DNA of 6,607 nucleotides from Pseudomonadota bacterium (GCA_023395465.1 JAEWZE010000022.1:1-6607), one strand, 5' to 3'; positions 1 to 6,333 are shown, numbered from the stretch's first letter. Notes: generated from the letters alone by a model not told the origin. Numbers and translations: made by a program.

Positions 1-1330
1 CCATGTCCGACGTGCGCAGCACCGCGAAGTTGGCGCGCTCGATGTTGGGCTTGTGGTTCTTGCCGATGCGCTTGAGTCCGCCCAGCACGTGGCTGGCGGC
101 GTCCTCGGAGGCCTTCATGTAGCCGCTCTGGGCCAGGTCCAGCAGCACGTTGGCCAGGGTGCCTTCGGTCTGCTGCAGGCGCACCCCACCGACCAGGTCG
201 GCCGCGTTTTCCTTGTCCGCCAGCCAGCGGGCGCGCTGCGAAGAGGCACCCTTGGTCGACAGAACGTACACCGACGAACCCGTGGCCGAACGGTTTTCAG
301 CCGCATCGGCGTGGATCGAGATGAAAATGTCCGCCTTGTTCGCACGCGCCTTCTGCGCGCGCATCGGCAGCGGAATGAACACGTCACTGTCGCGGGTCAG
401 GTAGGCCTTCAGGCCCGGCGTCGCATTGACCTGACGGGCCAGTTCCCGCGCCACCGCCAAAGTGACATCCTTCTCACGCTTGCCGGTCGGGCCGATCGCG
501 CCCGGATCCTGGCCGCCGTGGCCGGCGTCGATGGCGATTACCAGCGGGCGGCCACCGGTGGCGATCGCAGGCTTCGGTGCGGGCGCTGGGGTCGCGGCTG
601 GCGCGGCGACGGCGCTGGCCGCAGCCGGCGCGGCCACGGTGGATGTGGACGGCACCGCGCGCGGCAACGACGGGATGTCGGTTGACTGCGGCTGCGGCGG
701 CGATGCCGGATCTGGGGCGGTGGCTGTCGCGCGGGCCACCTGCTGCGCGGTCGCCATTGCAGCGACCAGGCGCGAGGTGGCCGCGGCGGACGCCGCCGAG
801 GGGTCGGGTGCAGGCTGGGGCGCGGGCGTCTGCGCGACGGGGGCCGGCGCCGCTGCGCTGCTGCCGGCGGTCTGCGTGGTGACGCCTGCCGAGGCGGCGG
901 CGATGCGGGCGATCGGATCGGCCTGGCCGTCGCCGGGCCACTCGATCACCAGGCGCGTGCCGTCCGGCCCGGCCTCGTAGCGCGGCTTGAGCGCGGCCAC
1001 CGGTTCGGACAGGTCGAACACGATGCGCAGGGTGCCGGGCTCGGGCTGGCCGCTGCGGATGGTCTTCACCACGCCTGCGGGCGCCGGCAGGGCGAGCTTG
1101 CCCGCGGCGCGGCTGGCCGGCAGGTCGACCACCAGGCGATCGGGGTTGGCGAGGGAAATCAGCCGGTATTCGGCTTCGCGGTCCACCCGCAGCTCGGCGC
1201 GGGTGCCGGTGGGCCCTGTCTGCAGGTCCACCGCGCGGATCTCGGCCGCCTGCGCGAGGTTCCACAGCAGGGCCGCCAGCAGCGCTGCGGCCAGCACGAT
1301 CTGTTGGACGTTGATTCCCCGCGTGCGCAT
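1..1330 (-). CDS. amiC: Periplasmic N-acetylmuramoyl-L-alanine amidase (AMIN + Amidase_3), C-terminus cut by window edge
   Basis: Zinc amidase that cleaves the bond between N-acetylmuramic acid and the stem peptide, splitting septal peptidoglycan during daughter-cell separation. The visible 443 residues comprise a signal peptide (hydrophobic core about 11-22, AxA cleavage site after A28), an AMIN domain (about 29-132) expected to bind peptidoglycan, a long Ala/Pro-rich linker (about 150-258) and the Amidase_3 catalytic domain from about 261. Zinc ligands visible are H271 in DAGHGG, E286 in REKD and H340 in ISIHAD; the last catalytic Glu (VETAF-type motif) should lie past the left edge. The stretch 360-425 probably includes the autoinhibitory helix known in AmiB/AmiC enzymes that is displaced by LytM-type activators. 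The signal peptide has no twin arginine, so Sec export is likely. The ATG at 1330 is fixed by an in-frame TGA four codons upstream; Shine-Dalgarno pairing is weak. By synteny with E. coli (tsaE-amiB-mutL) the name amiB would fit equally well. Confidence 0.95.
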   Translation of the reverse strand, partial: MRTRGINVQQIVLAAALLAALLWNLAQAAEIRAVDLQTGPTGTRAELRVDREAEYRLISLANPDRLVVDLPASRAAGKLALPAPAGVVKTIRSGQPEPGTLRIVFDLSEPVAALKPRYEAGPDGTRLVIEWPGDGQADPIARIAAASAGVTTQTAGSSAAAPAPVAQTPAPQPAPDPSAASAAATSRLVAAMATAQQVARATATAPDPASPPQPQSTDIPSLPRAVPSTSTVAAPAAASAVAAPAATPAPAPKPAIATGGRPLVIAIDAGHGGQDPGAIGPTGKREKDVTLAVARELARQVNATPGLKAYLTRDSDVFIPLPMRAQKARANKADIFISIHADAAENRSATGSSVYVLSTKGASSQRARWLADKENAADLVGGVRLQQTEGTLANVLLDLAQSGYMKASEDAASHVLGGLKRIGKNHKPNIERANFAVLRTSDM

Positions 1331-1405
1331 GGTCTGTAGTCAATCACCGTTGATACAGATTTGCAACGCAGTTTTCCTTTCAAAACGGCAACCTGCCGCT
1401 GCTTC
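1331..1405 (-). promoter_or_regulatory. A/T-richer gap between tsaE and the amidase gene, possible internal promoter
   Basis: This 75-bp spacer is about 48% GC by my count, against roughly 70% in the flanking genes. Read on the minus strand it contains TTGAAA and TTGCAA, which resemble -35 hexamers, but I find no convincing -10 hexamer at 16-18 bp from either. It is the only real gap in the nnr-tsaE-amidase run, so an additional promoter or a leader for the amidase gene is plausible but unproven. Confidence 0.3.
1382..1398 (-). terminator. Small hairpin with T4 run just after tsaE (weak terminator or attenuator)
   Basis: On the minus strand, CGGCA, loop GGT and TGCCG form a 5-bp GC-rich stem followed directly by TTTT, starting 7 nt after the tsaE stop codon. 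The stem can be extended by a G·U and an A-U pair at the expense of the T run. It is short for an efficient intrinsic terminator, so partial termination between tsaE and the amidase gene is the most one can propose. Confidence 0.35.
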
Positions 1406-1894
1406 CTATGGGTCCGGTTCAGGTATCGGACGCAAATCGACCGTCTCGGCCACGCGCTGGAGCCAGGTCCGGCCCCGTTCGCTGGCGGCGAGAAGGTCCG
1501 CCGCCCGGCCGCTGCCGTCGATGGCCAGGTGCAGGTCCAGGTCGGCCGGCGGCAGCGCGCCGGTCCCGCGGTCGGGCCATTCGACCAGCCACAGCGCGGC
1601 CGCCGCGTCGTCCAGGCCCAGGTATTCCAGTTCCCCGGCCGCGCCGATCCGGTACAGGTCAAGGTGCAGCGCCTCGCCACCGGCGGCCAGGGGATAGCGT
1701 TCTACCAGGGTGTAGGTCGGGCTGCGCACGGTGCCGGTGATGCCCAGTGCGCGCAGCCACGCGCGCGCCAGGGTCGACTTGCCGCTGCCGAGGTCGCCGT
1801 GCAGGTAGACCACGGCGGGGACCGGGGCCGTGGCGGCCAGTGCCGCCGCCAGCGCGCGGGTCGCGGCCTCGTCGCGCAGATGCAGCCGGGTCAT
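1406..1894 (-). CDS. tsaE: tRNA t6A37 biosynthesis ATPase TsaE
   Basis: TsaE is the small cytoplasmic ATPase that works with TsaB, TsaD and TsaC to place the N6-threonylcarbamoyl group on A37 of ANN-decoding tRNAs; it is thought to reset the TsaBD complex between cycles. The 162-residue product has the usual family length and motifs: Walker A GDLGSGKST at 33-41, the switch-like SPTYTLV at 58-64, HLDLYR at 77-82, EYLGLDD at 90-96 and LVEWPDR at 103-109. The ATG at 1894 overlaps the nnr stop codon (ATGA) and has a good GGAGG ribosome site 7 nt upstream, so translation is probably coupled to nnr. The C-terminal tail after about residue 130 is variable in the family. The nnr-tsaE-amidase order is the standard gammaproteobacterial arrangement. 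Confidence 0.97.
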   Translation of the reverse strand: MTRLHLRDEAATRALAAALAATAPVPAVVYLHGDLGSGKSTLARAWLRALGITGTVRSPTYTLVERYPLAAGGEALHLDLYRIGAAGELEYLGLDDAAAALWLVEWPDRGTGALPPADLDLHLAIDGSGRAADLLAASERGRTWLQRVAETVDLRPIPEPDP

Positions 1895-3387
1895 GGCGCC
1901 GCCTCCACGTTCGCCCACTGCCGCAGGGCGTCGAGCAGATCGCCCGGCAGCAGGCCGCGCTCGCCGCCGCGTGCCGCCGTATCGCCCGCCGCCGCGTGCA
2001 GCAGCGTTCCGCAGCAGGCCGCCTCGAACGCGTCGAGTCCCTGCGCCCACAGCGCGGCGATGCAGCCGCTGAGCAGGTCGCCCATGCCGCCCACCGCCAT
2101 GCCGGGATTGCCCGCGGCGATCACCCGCGGCGTGCGTTCGGGCGCGGCCACGATGCTGCCGGCGCCCTTGAGCACGACCACGCAGCCATGCACCTGCGCC
2201 AGCAGCCGCGCCGCCGCGAAGCGGTTGGCCTGCACCTCTGCCACGCTCACGCCGAGCAGGCGCGCCGCCTCGCCCGGATGCGGGGTCAGCACGGTCTGCG
2301 CCGGCAGCGTCCGGGTCGCGCCGGACAGCAGGTTCAGTGCGTCGGCATCGAGCAGTACGCGGGAGGCGTCGGCCAGCACGCGCTGGTACAGGCCCTGTCC
2401 CCAGTGGGACTGGCCGAGACCCGGCCCCAGAGCCACGACCCCGGCGCGCGCGAGCATCGCGTCGAGCTGGGCGGGTGATTCGATCCCGCGCACCATCGTT
2501 TCCGGTCGCCGGGCCAGCACCGCGGCCACGTGTTCGGGCCGGGTCGCCACACTGACCAGGCCTGCGCCGCAGCGCAGGGCCGCATCGGCGGCCAGCATCA
2601 CCGCGCCGCCAGTGCCCAGGTCCCCGCCCACGCACAGCACGTGGCCGCTGTCGCCCTTGTGCGCATCGCGCCGGCGCGGCGCCAGCCAGCCGCGCAGGTC
2701 CGCCGCCACCAGCCGCCACGCCGCCACCGGGGCGTCGGCCAGGCAGGCCTGTGCGTCGAGCGTGGCCAGCGACAGGCGGCCGGTACAGCGTGCGGCGACG
2801 CCGGTCGCGAGGCCGGCATGGGCGCCCAGGAACTGCAGCGTGTGCGCGGCGTGCACCACCGCACCGGGCGCGCTGCCGGTATCGGCCACCAGGCCGCTCG
2901 GCGCATCCAGCGACAGCACCTGCAGTCCGGCCGCGTTGATCGCTTCGATCAGGGCCGCCGCATCGGCGTCGGGCGCACGCGTCAGGCCGATGCCGAACAG
3001 CGCATCGACGATGAGGTCGGCATTCCCGAAACCTGCATCCGGACCGGCGAACTGGCCGCCGGCCTCGAGGAACGCCGCGCAGGCGCGCTGCGCCAGCGGC
3101 GTGCGCGGCGCGTGCGACGCGAGCCGGAGTACGCGCACCTCGCGCCCGGACCCCAGCGCGTGGCGCGCGAGCTCGTACCCGTCGCCGCCGTTGTTGCCCG
3201 GTCCGCAGACCACCACGATGCGCTGCGCGTCCGGCCAGTGCGCCAGCAATTCACGCCAGGCCGCCAGCCCCGCGCGCGCCATCAGCGCGAAGGCATCGCC
3301 GCCGGGCGGCGTCGCGCACGCTTCGACGGCGCGCAGGGCGGCGGTGTCGTAGAGCGGCGTGCCGCGGGGGTCGGGATCGGCCTGCAT
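1891..3387 (-). CDS. nnr: Bifunctional NAD(P)H-hydrate epimerase / ADP-dependent (S)-NAD(P)H-hydrate dehydratase
   Basis: This cytoplasmic metabolite-repair enzyme restores hydrated NADH and NADPH: the N-terminal domain epimerises R- to S-NAD(P)HX and the C-terminal domain dehydrates the S form using ADP. The 498-residue product has both domains and is near the usual bifunctional length (about 500). The YjeF_N epimerase domain (about 12-215) shows CGPGNNGGDGY at 61-71, VDALFGIG at 127-134 and DAPSG at 161-165. The ribokinase-like dehydratase domain (about 225-490) shows HKGDSGHVLCVGG at 243-255, LGPGLGQ at 320-326, LDADALNLL at 346-354, LTPHPGE at 367-373, VLKGAG at 405-410 and GNPGMAVGGMGDLLSG at 426-441, with D436 as the likely catalytic Asp. 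The ATG at 3387 lacks a Shine-Dalgarno site but sits 8 nt below a -10-like element, suggesting a leaderless message. It is the first gene of an nnr-tsaE(-amidase) transcription unit. nnrD and yjeF are synonyms in use. Confidence 0.97.
   Translation of the reverse strand: MQADPDPRGTPLYDTAALRAVEACATPPGGDAFALMARAGLAAWRELLAHWPDAQRIVVVCGPGNNGGDGYELARHALGSGREVRVLRLASHAPRTPLAQRACAAFLEAGGQFAGPDAGFGNADLIVDALFGIGLTRAPDADAAALIEAINAAGLQVLSLDAPSGLVADTGSAPGAVVHAAHTLQFLGAHAGLATGVAARCTGRLSLATLDAQACLADAPVAAWRLVAADLRGWLAPRRRDAHKGDSGHVLCVGGDLGTGGAVMLAADAALRCGAGLVSVATRPEHVAAVLARRPETMVRGIESPAQLDAMLARAGVVALGPGLGQSHWGQGLYQRVLADASRVLLDADALNLLSGATRTLPAQTVLTPHPGEAARLLGVSVAEVQANRFAAARLLAQVHGCVVVLKGAGSIVAAPERTPRVIAAGNPGMAVGGMGDLLSGCIAALWAQGLDAFEAACCGTLLHAAAGDTAARGGERGLLPGDLLDALRQWANVEAAP
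1902..1906 (-). promoter_or_regulatory. Shine-Dalgarno site for tsaE inside the end of nnr
   Basis: GGAGG on the minus strand lies 7 nt before the tsaE ATG and inside the last codons of nnr. It is the clearest ribosome binding site in the window, it supports the choice of the ATG at 1894, and it fits translational coupling through the 4-bp ATGA overlap. Confidence 0.7.
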
Positions 3388-3394
3388 CGCGCGG

Positions 3395-3404
3395 ATTCTA
3401 TACT
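3395..3404. promoter_or_regulatory. Putative bidirectional -10 region for divergent nnr and queG
   Basis: The 23-bp gap between the two start codons holds an A/T island in otherwise GC-rich DNA. On the plus strand TATACT (3399-3404) matches the TATAAT consensus at five of six positions and ends 6 nt before the queG GTG. On the minus strand TAGAAT (3400-3395), also five of six, ends 7 nt before the nnr ATG. Either spacing puts transcription start on or next to the start codon. Neither side has a ribosome binding site, which fits leaderless transcripts. No good -35 hexamer is visible on either strand. Confidence 0.5.
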
Positions 3405-3410
3405 TGCGCG

Positions 3411-4577
3411 GTGTCCGACCCCGCCTCCCACGCTGCCCCGCGCGCGCCCGACGTCGCCGACCCTGCCACGCTCGCGCTGCGCATCAAGACGCTGGCGCGC
3501 GAGGCCGGCTTCCAGCGCTGCGGCGTGGCCGGCGTCGAACTCGGACAGGACGAGGCCTTCCTGCGCGACTGGCTGGCCCAGGGCCTGTACGGGAGCATGG
3601 AGTGGATGGCGCGGCATGGCGACAAACGTTCGCGGCCGCAGGAGCTGGTGCCCGGTACGCTGCGGGTGATCTCGGTGGGGCTGGACTACGGACAGGATCC
3701 CGACGCTGCCTGGCGCACGCTCGAGGACGGCGAGCGCGCCTACGTCGCGCGCTACGCGCTGGGCCGGGACTACCACAAGCTCATGCGCAACCGGCTGCAG
3801 AAACTCGCCGAGCGCGTTGCCGACGAGATCGGTCCCTTCGGCCATCGGGTGTTCGTGGATTCCGCGCCCGTGCTGGAGCGCGCACTCGCGCGCAACGCCG
3901 GCATGGGCTGGATCGGCAAGCACACCTGCCTGATCGACCGCGATGGCGGTTCGTGGTTCTTCCTCGGCGAGATCTATGTCGACCTGCCGCTGCCGATCGA
4001 CCCGCCCGCCAGCGCGCACTGCGGCAGCTGCGTGCGCTGCATCGAAGTGTGCCCGACCGGGGCGATCACCGCGCCGCACCGGCTGGACGCGCGCCGCTGC
4101 ATCTCCTACCTGACCATCGAGCACGAGGGCAGCATCGACGAGGCGCTGCGCCCCCTGATCGGCAACCGCATCTTCGGCTGCGACGACTGCCAGCTGGTCT
4201 GCCCCTGGAACAAGTTCGCGCAGCGCAGCGACGAACCCGATTTCCGCGCGCGCAACCGGCTCGACCAGGCCACACTGGCGGAGCTGTTCGCCTGGACCGA
4301 AGCAGAGTTCCTGCAGCGCACGGAAGGCTCGGCGATCCGCCGCAGCGGGCATTCGCGCTGGTTGCGCAACATCGCCATCGCCCTGGGCAACGCGCCCTCG
4401 ACGCCCGGGGTGATCGCAGCGCTGGAGTCGCGCCGCGGGATCGAGGATCCGGTCGTGCGCGAGCACGTCGAATGGGCGCTGCGGCGACACGCGGGCACCG
4501 GCCCCGACGGCGCCGCCGCGCAGGCGGCCGGTTCCGCCACGGACCTTGCTCCTGCAGCTGCGCCGCGTCGCGACTGA
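3411..4577 (+). CDS. queG: Epoxyqueuosine reductase QueG
   Basis: QueG catalyses the last step of queuosine synthesis, reducing epoxyqueuosine to queuosine at position 34 of tRNAs with a GUN anticodon, using cobalamin and two [4Fe-4S] clusters. The 388-residue product carries the conserved N-terminal catalytic region (about 20-195) with VDSAPVLERA at 149-158, where D150 is the likely proton donor, and GMGWIGKHT at 164-172. The ferredoxin-like part has C204, C207, C210 and C214 (CxxCxxCxxxCP), C230 in RRCISYLTIE, and C257, C260 and C264 (CxxCxxxCP), giving all eight cluster cysteines. HEAT-like helices follow (about 310-360). Residues 361-388 form an Ala/Pro-rich tail that is probably disordered. 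The start is a GTG at 3411; the frame stays open upstream but has no better start, and there is no Shine-Dalgarno site. It diverges from nnr, as in other gammaproteobacteria, and converges on pgi. Confidence 0.97.
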   Translation: MSDPASHAAPRAPDVADPATLALRIKTLAREAGFQRCGVAGVELGQDEAFLRDWLAQGLYGSMEWMARHGDKRSRPQELVPGTLRVISVGLDYGQDPDAAWRTLEDGERAYVARYALGRDYHKLMRNRLQKLAERVADEIGPFGHRVFVDSAPVLERALARNAGMGWIGKHTCLIDRDGGSWFFLGEIYVDLPLPIDPPASAHCGSCVRCIEVCPTGAITAPHRLDARRCISYLTIEHEGSIDEALRPLIGNRIFGCDDCQLVCPWNKFAQRSDEPDFRARNRLDQATLAELFAWTEAEFLQRTEGSAIRRSGHSRWLRNIAIALGNAPSTPGVIAALESRRGIEDPVVREHVEWALRRHAGTGPDGAAAQAAGSATDLAPAAAPRRD

Positions 4578-4589
4578 CATTGCCGCCAG

Positions 4590-4609
4590 CGACGCGCCAG
4601 GGCGCGTCG
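4590..4609. terminator. Perfect 9-bp GC-rich hairpin between convergent queG and pgi
   Basis: CGACGCGCC, then AG, then GGCGCGTCG forms a perfect inverted repeat starting 12 nt after the queG stop (in RNA, about 8 bp around a 4-nt loop). No U-tract follows on either strand. Its position between converging genes suggests a bidirectional terminator or an mRNA 3'-end-protecting hairpin. A weaker stem, GCGCC/GGCGC (4654-4671), lies directly after the pgi stop on the minus strand. The rest of the 96-bp gap shows nothing else. Confidence 0.5.
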
Positions 4610-4673
4610 AATCGCTTCGCCAGGGGATTCCGCACGGGCCTGCAGAACCCGCAGCGCCGTCGCCCAGGCGCGG

Positions 4674-6176
4674 TCAGCCGCGCGAGAAGATCTCCGCCAG
4701 CAGCGCGCGGGTCACCGGATCGTCGGCCTCGCCCTTGCCTTCCAGCGCCGGCAGCAGGCGGCTGGCCAGCTGCTTGCCGAGTTCGACGCCGAACTGGTCG
4801 AAGGCGTTGATGCCCCAGGCCACCGATTGCAGGTAGACGCTGTGCTCGTACAGCGCGACCAGCGCGCCCAGGGAGTGCGGGGTCAGCGCATCGAGCAGGA
4901 TCATCGTGCTGGGACGGTTGCCGGCATAGGCGCGGTGCGGATCGTCGCTGGCCTGGCCGTTGGCCAGGGCTTCGGTCTGCGCCAGGAGGTTGGCCAGCAG
5001 CGCGCGATGGTTCTCCGCATGCCCGTCCTCGCTGCGGACCACGCCGATGAAATCGGCCGGCACCACCTGCGTGCCCTGGTGCAGCGCCTGGAAGAAGCTG
5101 TGCTGGGTATCGGTGCCCGGACCGCCCCACCATACCGGCACGGTATCGACCTCGAGCGCCGCGCCGTCCAGGCGCACCGACTTGCCCAGGCTTTCCATCA
5201 CCAGCTGCTGCAGGTAATTGGGCAGCAGCTTCAGGCGCTCGTCATAGGGCAGCACCGCCTGCGTGGCGAGGCCCAGCGCGTTGCGGTTCCACAGCGCGGT
5301 CAGCGCATGCCAGACCGCGAGGTTGTCGCGGAGTGCCGCCGTCGCCGCGTGCCCATCCATCGCCGCGGCACCGGCGAGCAGTTCCTCGAACCGGTCCATG
5401 CCGATCGCCAGCGCGACCGGGAAGCCCACCGCCGACCACAGCGAATAGCGTCCGCCCACCCAGTCCCACATCGGCAGGATGCGTCCGGCGTCGATGCCGA
5501 ACGCGGCCGCGCGTTCGACGTTGGCGCTCACCCCGTACACGCGGCTGTCGTCGCCCAGCCAGTCGCGCACGATGCGGCCGTTGAGCAGGGTTTCCTGGGT
5601 GCTGAAGGTCTTGGAAATCAGGATCGCGGCGGTGCGCCGTGGGTCGAGCCCCGCCAGCACCCGCTGCGCGGCGTTGCCGTCGACGTTGGACAGGAAATGC
5701 ACGCGGAACCGCGCACCGGGCAGCGCCAGCGCATCTGCCACCAGGCGCGGCCCCAGGTCGGAGCCGCCGATGCCGACGCTGACGATGTCGGTGACGTCGC
5801 TCGCGGCCAGCGTATCGATCAGCGCCGCCATGCGCGTGCGCGCCTCGCGCGCGAGCGCGGCGCATTCGCGCGCCACCGGCGCCGCGGATGCGTCGCCGCG
5901 CAGCGCGGTATGCAGCGCCGCGCGCCCCTCGGTCGGATTGACCGTCTCGCCATCGAGCAGGCGTCGCATCGCGCCGGCCAGGTCCATCCGTCCGGCCAGC
6001 GCGAACAGTGCATCCAGCGCAGCGGCGTCGTAGCGCTGCCGCGCGAAGTTGGCATACAGCGGCCCTGCCCGCAGCGTCAGCGACTGCGCGCGCGCGGGCT
6101 CCTGCTGGAGCAGCGTCGACACGGGGGTCGACGCGAGACGTTCTGCATGGGTACGGAGGGTCGCGAAATCCGACAT
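4674..6176 (-). CDS. pgi: Glucose-6-phosphate isomerase
   Basis: Cytoplasmic enzyme interconverting glucose 6-phosphate and fructose 6-phosphate in glycolysis/gluconeogenesis and supplying sugar nucleotides for exopolysaccharide. From the ATG at 6176 the product has 500 residues, like the roughly 500-residue xanthomonad form and shorter than E. coli Pgi (549). Visible motifs are VSVGIGGSDLG (132-142, phosphate binding), SKTFSTQET (188-196), PGI signature 1 DWVGGRYSLWSAVG (238-251, with R243), VMESLGKS (326-333, E328 as catalytic base), TDTQHSFFQ (355-363, H359) and signature 2 at 451-468 ending in catalytic K468. An in-frame ATG at 6236 would add 20 residues rich in Ser, Ala and Gln; I chose 6176 because the family alignment begins there, although neither start has a good ribosome site. 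It lies downstream of panC in the same direction but has its own probable promoter. Confidence 0.96.
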   Translation of the reverse strand: MSDFATLRTHAERLASTPVSTLLQQEPARAQSLTLRAGPLYANFARQRYDAAALDALFALAGRMDLAGAMRRLLDGETVNPTEGRAALHTALRGDASAAPVARECAALAREARTRMAALIDTLAASDVTDIVSVGIGGSDLGPRLVADALALPGARFRVHFLSNVDGNAAQRVLAGLDPRRTAAILISKTFSTQETLLNGRIVRDWLGDDSRVYGVSANVERAAAFGIDAGRILPMWDWVGGRYSLWSAVGFPVALAIGMDRFEELLAGAAAMDGHAATAALRDNLAVWHALTALWNRNALGLATQAVLPYDERLKLLPNYLQQLVMESLGKSVRLDGAALEVDTVPVWWGGPGTDTQHSFFQALHQGTQVVPADFIGVVRSEDGHAENHRALLANLLAQTEALANGQASDDPHRAYAGNRPSTMILLDALTPHSLGALVALYEHSVYLQSVAWGINAFDQFGVELGKQLASRLLPALEGKGEADDPVTRALLAEIFSRG

Positions 6177-6254
6177 GGACGGGCCTGCCTGTTGCCTGGA
6201 AGTGGACGATGCAGATTCAACTGCAACCATGCGCATGGGGTGCCTGCGCGCGGA
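6177..6254 (-). promoter_or_regulatory. pgi leader with two inverted repeats and an upstream in-frame ATG
   Basis: If transcription starts about 7 nt below the TATACT at 6261, pgi has an untranslated leader of about 78 nt. It contains a perfect 12-bp palindrome CCATGCGCATGG (6227-6238), which includes two in-frame ATG codons (6236 and 6230), and a hairpin TGCAG-TTGAAT-CTGCA (6225-6210, minus strand). The same leader could instead encode a 20-residue N-terminal extension of Pgi. Function is unknown. Confidence 0.35.
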
Positions 6255-6260
6255 TCGCGG

Positions 6261-6266
6261 AGTATA
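6261..6266 (-). promoter_or_regulatory. Probable -10 element of the pgi promoter
   Basis: TATACT on the minus strand matches the -10 consensus at five of six positions in a short A/T-richer spot of a GC-rich intergenic region. The best -35 candidate is the weak TCGACG with a 15-bp spacer; TCGACA is closer to consensus but 21 bp away. A perfect palindrome TCGACGCGTCGA (6276-6287) occupies the region between -10 and -35 and could be an operator. The identical hexamer precedes queG at 3399. Confidence 0.5.
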
Positions 6267-6315
6267 GGGCGATCGTCGACGCGTCGATGTCGATCCGGTG
6301 GCGCGATGGATCCGG

Positions 6316-6333
6316 GACGGCGGCCCCGCCGTC
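6316..6333 (-). terminator. Perfect 8-bp GC-rich hairpin directly after panC
   Basis: On the minus strand GACGGCGG, GG and CCGCCGTC form a perfect inverted repeat beginning 5 nt after the panC stop (7 bp around a 4-nt loop in RNA). No T-run follows, so it is not a textbook intrinsic terminator, but its position suggests a 3'-end or terminator role separating panC from pgi. Confidence 0.45.

Noticed and set aside
53..980. Plus-strand open frames of 172 and 210 codons opposite the amidase.
   Set aside because: They mirror the Ala/Pro linker and catalytic domain of the amidase and look like Gly/Ala/Arg shadows without a ribosome site.
474..1343. A 289-codon minus-strand frame starting just above the amidase ATG.
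   Set aside because: It is Arg/Pro/Gly-rich and out of frame with the amidase, whose own frame gives a signal peptide, an AMIN domain and zinc motifs.
1406..2719. A 437-codon minus-strand frame continuous with tsaE that extends upstream through nnr.
   Set aside because: Only the last 162 codons are TsaE. The upstream part is the out-of-frame shadow of nnr, and the ribosome site and ATGA overlap mark the real start at 1894.
1361..3352. A 663-codon open frame on the plus strand, antisense to nnr and tsaE.
   Set aside because: The translation is an Arg/Ser/Ala/Pro-rich low-complexity string without domains. Long antisense open frames are expected opposite GC-rich genes, and the minus strand here holds two clear enzymes.
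3282..4580. A 432-codon minus-strand frame antisense to queG.
   Set aside because: It has no recognisable motif, while the plus strand encodes QueG with all eight cluster cysteines.
3359..4810. A 483-codon plus-strand frame overlapping queG in another frame.
   Set aside because: The translation is Arg-rich shadow sequence and the correct queG frame is unambiguous.
4546..4836. A 96-codon plus-strand open frame over the queG/pgi junction.
   Set aside because: It overlaps the ends of both real genes, has no ribosome site and reads like the reverse of the pgi C-terminus.
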